DNA of 38,171 bases, taken from contig JAFGEP010000068.1 of NCBI GenBank assembly GCA_016931535.1, positions 1 through 38,171 on the forward strand, written 5' to 3'. Positions 34,285-38,171 of this stretch are shown one piece after another. This DNA is from Bradymonadales bacterium (lineage in GTDB: Bacteria; Myxococcota_A; Bradymonadia; JAFGEP01). The notes under the pieces are model-generated. The model was given only the letters and a program-made list of their open reading frames with translations. It did not search any database and was not told the origin of the DNA. Made by a program: the position numbers and the translations under genes. The number at the start of each line of letters is the position of its first letter. Within the stretch, counting starts at the first letter, position 1.

Positions 34285-37200
34285 ATGCGCAACTCCTTTC
34301 TTCTACCGTCTGGCCTACTGGCTTCTGTGCTCCTTTTCTTGCTCTGCCTCACCGGCTGCGCCAAGGGTACGGAGCCCCCTGCCACCTTCGCGGTCCGCAT
34401 CAACGCCACGCCCGATCAGGGGCCGGTACCTCTGGCGGTGGATTTCGAGGCCGTGGTGGTCGGCGTTCCCGCGATCGCGCTCGATTGGTACTTCGGCGAT
34501 GGCAGCGACACCGTCAGCGGACAGCAGGTGAGCCATACCTACGTTCGAGTCGGCACGTTCACCACCACCTTGCTGGCAACCGATGCCGATGGCCGCGGCG
34601 CCAGCGCCAACACCACCATTCGGGTCGAGCCGTCATCCGCAAACAATCCGCCTACCGCTGACGACCAGAGCATCGTCACGCCGGAGGATACCCCGGTCGA
34701 CATTCTTCTGACCGGACAGGACGAGGATGGCGATTCGCTCACCTTTGCCGTGATCGACCAGCCGGAGCATGGAACGCTCGCCGGCACGGCGCCCGAGCTC
34801 AGCTACACCCCCGACACCGATTACTTCGGCGCCGACCTGCTCACCTTCCGGGTCAACGACTACACCGCCGATTCGGAGCCGGCAACCATCGCCATCGCGA
34901 TCACGCCGGTCAACGACCCGCCGGTCATCACCAACACCGCCGCCCTGGTCTTTGCCGATCCGCCTCCCGGCCTGGAGGACGACATCGCACTGGCTGCCCA
35001 GCCAGTGGCTGCCGACGTGGACAGCGACGAGGTGGTGTTCGACTACTCCTGGGAGCTTGATGAGGGAGAGGCGTTCACCCCCGTGATGGCGGGAACCGGA
35101 GTGGAAGCGATCCCGGCGCTTCCCGGCACGGTGACGGTTTATCGGGGAATCTACCGCCTGCGCATCCTCCCCTTTGACTACCAGGACCATGGCGCCGAAT
35201 TCGTTTCGGCCTCTGTCACGGTCGCCAACAGCGCACCCACCATCGTCCAGTCTGCGCTCACCCTGCTCCCGTCCCAGCCCTACACCGACGACGACCTGGC
35301 GCTCGAGGAGCAGCCCACGGGCTACGATGCCGACGGTGACACCGTGACCTTTGCCTACCGCTGGCAGCACGACGGAACCGGCGGGACCTGGAGCGACCTC
35401 GCAGACGAGGCCGACAATGATGTCGAGACCATCCCTCCGCTCGACGCCGATCGTACCGTGAAGAACGTCTCCTACCGGGTGGTGGTGACCCCCTTCGACG
35501 GCTTCAACCAAGGGGCGCCTGTGACCTCCACCAAGGTGCAGGTCGAAAACAGCCCGCCCGTGGCCGGCGACGACACCGCCCAGGTCGCCGAGGACAACCC
35601 CGTCATCGTGACCGCCTCTACGTTGCTGGCCAATGACGGCGATCTGGACCTGGACCCGCTCTTCATCTCCTCCATCGCTTCCCTGCGCAACGGCTCGGCC
35701 GAGACCGTCGTCTCGGCGGGGGCGATCCAGTCGATCACCTTCACCCCTGCCACCCACTTCTTCGGCACCGCCGGTTTTACCTACACCGTCAGCGATGGAG
35801 CCGCTGCCGACACCGCCGACGTGGACATCGAGGTCACCCCGGTTAATGACCCCCCCATTGCCGCAGACGACGCTGTCACCGGCGCCGAGGACGTGGGGCT
35901 GATCCTCTCCTGGGACACCTTGGTTGCCAACGACAGCGACATCGACTCGCCTTCGGAGAACTGGTCGGTCTCGGCGGTGGGAAGTGCCGTCAACGGGGCG
36001 GTCTCCAACGATGCGGTCGGCAAGGAGATCACTTTTGCCCCCACCTCCGATTTCTTCGGCGCGGCTAGTTTCCAGTACACCTTGTCCGACGGCGATGGGG
36101 GCAGCGACTCGGCGACCGTGACGGTGACCGTGACCGCCGTGAACGACTCTCCGATGGTGACCGCAAACCTCGAGCTTTCGGCGGACGAGGGGGCTACCAC
36201 CGCCATCACCCTGGACGTCCTGGCCGCCGGCGACGTCGACGACCCGAACGAAAACCTGGTGTTCACCCTGGCGACCACCCCGTCTCTGGGTACACTGCAG
36301 TGCAACAGCGGGGATGTCGTCGTTGCCGGCTGCGACGGCCTGCTGGTGGTCGCAGACTACTTTCCCCAGCATTTCCTCGCCGACGGCTACATCCGCTACA
36401 GCCACCTCGGCGCCGAGTCTCCGCTGGAGGATGGGTTCACCTTCACCGTGGGGGATGGCCATGGGGGAGTCACCCCGGTGACCGAGTTCGCCATCACCAT
36501 CAACCCCACGAACGACCCCCCTGTCGCCAACGACGACCCGGGCTACACCACCAACGAGTGCACCGACCTGGTGGTCAACGCGGCTGCCGGCGTGCTCGCC
36601 AACGACAGCGACGCCGAGGGGGGAGCGTTGACCGCCGTGCTGGAAAGCTCACCAGCGGCCGGTGTGCTTTCTCTCGCGGCCGACGGCTCCTTCTCCTATA
36701 CCCTGCCCCAGATGTGCTATCGCGGAACCGTCTCGTTCACCTATCGGGCCCAGGATCCCGACGGGGCGCAATCCTCGGTGGCAACGGCGACCATCGCGAT
36801 CCAGGCCGATCCCTCCTGTCCTCCCGCCGGCTGGTTCCGGTGTGCCAACCAGAGCTGCATCGCCGACAGCCTGGTCTGCAATGATACCGACGACTGCGGC
36901 GACGGCAGCGACGAGAGCGACTGCGGCTGTGCAGCCGGCGAGTTCGTATGCAACGACGAGGGCTGCATCGCTCCCGGCGAAGTCTGCGACGGCGTGGCCG
37001 ACTGTGGCGACGGCAGCGATGAGTCCGCTGCCACCTGCTACTGGGGAGCCGGCACCTACTCCTGCGATGTCAGCGCCTGCAAGCCATCGGGGTGGGTCTG
37101 CGACGGGATGGCCGACTGCACCGACAACAGCGACGAGAGCAGCTGTTACATCCGCTACATCTGCGACAACGGGAATCACACCTACACCCACTGGGTCTGC

Positions 37201-37971
37201 GACCACATCAACGACTGCGGCGACAACAGCGACGAGACCGGCTGCAGCTACCAGTGGACCTGCGACAACGGTACCAAGATCCCCTACAGCGACCTGTGTA
37301 ACTACTGGGACAATTGCGGCGACAACAGCGACGAGACCACCTGCTACAAGCGGTTTGTCTGTGATGGCGACAACCTGATCCCCTCCTCCTGGGTGTGCGA
37401 TTGGATCCCCGACTGCACCGACGGCACGGACGAGGCAACCTGCTACAGCACAGAAATAGAAGACTTCTTCCTGTGCGGCTCAGGGGAATATTATCCGCCA
37501 AGCTACGTCTGCGACGGGATGGCCGACTGCTCCGACGGCAGCGACGAAAGCCACTGCTACATCCGGTACGTCTGCGACAACGGGAGCCATACCTATCCCC
37601 ACTGGGTCTGCGACCGCATGAACGACTGCACCGACGGCAGCGACGAGACCTACTGCGACATCCGCTGGACCTGTGAAGACACCTCCCAGGTAGAGGTCAC
37701 CGGTCTGTGCAACTACGTCAACAACTGCGGCGACGGCAGCGACGAGTCGGTCTGCTACAAGCGGTACCTCTGCGCCAGCGGGCTTACGCTCCTGTCCACC
37801 CAGGTCTGCGACGGCCTGGCCCAGTGCCCCGACTCCGCCGACGAGGCCTACTGCTGCTGCGTCAACGGCGACTTCCGCTGCACCAACGGCTCCTGCATCC
37901 CCCCGTCCCAGCTCTGCAACGGCGCTGACAACTGCGGCGACAACAGCGACGAGACCCGCTGCGGAGGGTGA
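34285..37971 (+). CDS. giant lipoprotein: PKD, cadherin-like repeats, 11 LDLa repeats
   Basis: The 1228-residue product has a lipobox LTGC (lipid cysteine at 25), a PKD domain (about 35-120; WYFGDGSDTVSG), and then tandem cadherin-like / tandem-95 type domains (to about 840), seen from recurring PVNDPP linkers, EDTPVDILLTGQDEDGDSLTF and FFGTAGFTYTVSDG blocks with Asp-rich calcium sites. From residue 845 to the end it has 11 LDL-receptor class A repeats with the CDGxxDCxDGSDE calcium signature. Repeats 1, 2 and 11 have the six standard cysteines, repeat 3 has five, repeats 4-10 have four. The TGA stop is part of repeat array 5. LDLa modules are typical of animals and sporadic in bacteria. ATG at 34285 is chosen because the signal peptide begins there; the ribosome site is weak. 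A surface adhesin or calcium-dependent binding protein is likely. Confidence 0.88.
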   Translation: MRNSFLLPSGLLASVLLFLLCLTGCAKGTEPPATFAVRINATPDQGPVPLAVDFEAVVVGVPAIALDWYFGDGSDTVSGQQVSHTYVRVGTFTTTLLATDADGRGASANTTIRVEPSSANNPPTADDQSIVTPEDTPVDILLTGQDEDGDSLTFAVIDQPEHGTLAGTAPELSYTPDTDYFGADLLTFRVNDYTADSEPATIAIAITPVNDPPVITNTAALVFADPPPGLEDDIALAAQPVAADVDSDEVVFDYSWELDEGEAFTPVMAGTGVEAIPALPGTVTVYRGIYRLRILPFDYQDHGAEFVSASVTVANSAPTIVQSALTLLPSQPYTDDDLALEEQPTGYDADGDTVTFAYRWQHDGTGGTWSDLADEADNDVETIPPLDADRTVKNVSYRVVVTPFDGFNQGAPVTSTKVQVENSPPVAGDDTAQVAEDNPVIVTASTLLANDGDLDLDPLFISSIASLRNGSAETVVSAGAIQSITFTPATHFFGTAGFTYTVSDGAAADTADVDIEVTPVNDPPIAADDAVTGAEDVGLILSWDTLVANDSDIDSPSENWSVSAVGSAVNGAVSNDAVGKEITFAPTSDFFGAASFQYTLSDGDGGSDSATVTVTVTAVNDSPMVTANLELSADEGATTAITLDVLAAGDVDDPNENLVFTLATTPSLGTLQCNSGDVVVAGCDGLLVVADYFPQHFLADGYIRYSHLGAESPLEDGFTFTVGDGHGGVTPVTEFAITINPTNDPPVANDDPGYTTNECTDLVVNAAAGVLANDSDAEGGALTAVLESSPAAGVLSLAADGSFSYTLPQMCYRGTVSFTYRAQDPDGAQSSVATATIAIQADPSCPPAGWFRCANQSCIADSLVCNDTDDCGDGSDESDCGCAAGEFVCNDEGCIAPGEVCDGVADCGDGSDESAATCYWGAGTYSCDVSACKPSGWVCDGMADCTDNSDESSCYIRYICDNGNHTYTHWVCDHINDCGDNSDETGCSYQWTCDNGTKIPYSDLCNYWDNCGDNSDETTCYKRFVCDGDNLIPSSWVCDWIPDCTDGTDEATCYSTEIEDFFLCGSGEYYPPSYVCDGMADCSDGSDESHCYIRYVCDNGSHTYPHWVCDRMNDCTDGSDETYCDIRWTCEDTSQVEVTGLCNYVNNCGDGSDESVCYKRYLCASGLTLLSTQVCDGLAQCPDSADEAYCCCVNGDFRCTNGSCIPPSQLCNGADNCGDNSDETRCGG
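37039..37854 (+). repeat. duplicated block of four LDLa repeats
   Basis: Block A (37039-37443, repeats 3-6) and block B (37444-37854, repeats 7-10) match repeat for repeat: 4 with 8 (both with CDNG and HTY then HWVCD), 5 with 9 (both WTC then LCNY), 6 with 10 (both YKR), 3 with 7 (both VCDGMADC). DNA identity is obvious by eye in places. This points to one duplication of about 405 bases. Confidence 0.85.
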
Positions 37972-37972
37972 T

Positions 37973-38039
37973 CCTCCCCCGAGGCGGAGCCCGGGGGAGG
38001 TGCCCGCGCAGCGCCGGAGGGGGCGATCCTAGCCTTTGG
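37973..38039 (+). repeat. double-hairpin repeat array 5 (1 unit plus tail)
   Basis: One unit (37973-38027) is closed by CCTAGCCTTTGG (38028-38039). A GGAGGGTGAT stretch just before it (37962-37972) resembles the end of a preceding unit and contains the stop codon of the LDLa gene. The second hairpin has a GCA loop. Confidence 0.9.
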
Positions 38040-38048
38040 ATAAGCCGT

Positions 38049-38096
38049 CCTCCCCCGAGGCGGAGCCCGGGGAGGTGCCCGCGGAGCGGGCGGAGG
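38049..38096 (+). repeat. double-hairpin repeat, interrupted unit
   Basis: A further unit begins 9 bases after array 5 and keeps both hairpins; the second is a perfect GCCCGC-GGA-GCGGGC. It stops at GGAGG, where the usual GGGCGAT and the tail are missing. The break coincides with the start of the intron-like sequence. Confidence 0.8.
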
Positions 38097-38171
38097 GTGC
38101 GCTCACGAGCGTCGAAGATCAGAGAGGTGCAAGTCCTCTCCGGGCATACGCTCTCCGGCCCGTAACCGAAA
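38097..38171 (+). mobile_element. 5' end of a group II intron (cut by the window edge)
   Basis: The sequence begins GTGCG, the group II 5' splice-site consensus. It then folds as a chain of hairpins like the start of domain I: CGCT/AGCG (38100-38111), GAGAGG-TGCAAGT-CCTCTC (38122-38140), CGGGC/GCCCG (38141-38162), and ends in GTAACCGAAA, a motif found at this place in many bacterial group II introns. The rest of the ribozyme and any reverse transcriptase lie outside the window. The second hairpin alone looks like a tRNA T-arm, but the rest does not fit a tRNA. Confidence 0.6.

Noticed and set aside
34633..36462. 609-residue minus-strand ORF
   Set aside because: Antisense to the cadherin-like repeats; its Gly/His/Val-rich repeats mirror the coding strand.
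38122..38140. tRNA T-arm-like hairpin (6-bp stem, 7-base loop)
   Set aside because: The loop TGCAAGT is not a T-loop of standard type and no other tRNA arms fit; it agrees better with domain I of a group II intron.

Overview
This 38 kb GC-rich window looks like chromosomal DNA of a Gram-negative bacterium of the myxobacterial / former deltaproteobacterial type (Myxococcota or a relative such as Bradymonadota). The inference rests on the mix of genes, not on a marker gene: bacterial mevalonate-pathway enzymes, a complete MoxR-Bat cluster, several large secreted lipoproteins built from VWA, choice-of-anchor-D, PKD, cadherin-like and LDL-receptor class A modules, and frequent GTG/TTG starts. No rRNA or tRNA gene is visible.

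Layout. 1-321: palindromic repeats. 311-3362 (minus): an operon dnaQ-like exonuclease > diphosphomevalonate decarboxylase > phosphomevalonate kinase, with both junctions overlapping as ATGA. 3556-3972 (minus): small secreted protein. 4284-8662 (plus): outer-membrane beta-barrel protein, RodZ-like membrane HTH protein, MgtE magnesium channel, RecO (mgtE/recO overlap as TTGA). 8730-19368 (minus): a seven-gene operon, moxR > DUF58 > DUF4381-like > batA > batB/batC fusion > batD > batE. 19588-24640 (minus): two large lipoproteins, one with a VWA domain. 24944-26320 (plus): lipoprotein of unknown function. 26391-31000 (minus): a GT-C glycosyltransferase > elongation factor P > two nitroreductase-family proteins. 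31464-33977 (plus): long TPR protein behind a structured leader. 34285-37971 (plus): giant lipoprotein ending in 11 LDLa repeats.

A 56-bp unit made of two adjacent hairpins recurs in five places, always in the same orientation, as arrays of one to three units closed by a fixed tail; it provides the stop codon of two genes. Every hairpin loop is a GNA triloop, and one stem shows compensatory change. The last unit, at the right edge, appears to be interrupted by the 5' end of a group II intron that runs out of the window.

Points most worth a second look: (1) the hairpin repeat family and the intron inside it; (2) the LDLa array, in which seven repeats lack exactly the C1-C3 cysteine pair and a four-repeat block has been duplicated; (3) the BatB-BatC fusion carrying three PPC-like modules and an internal lipobox; (4) the exonuclease-mevalonate operon; (5) the long inverted-repeat leader before the TPR gene. 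Functional calls come from motif recognition alone; no database search was run.
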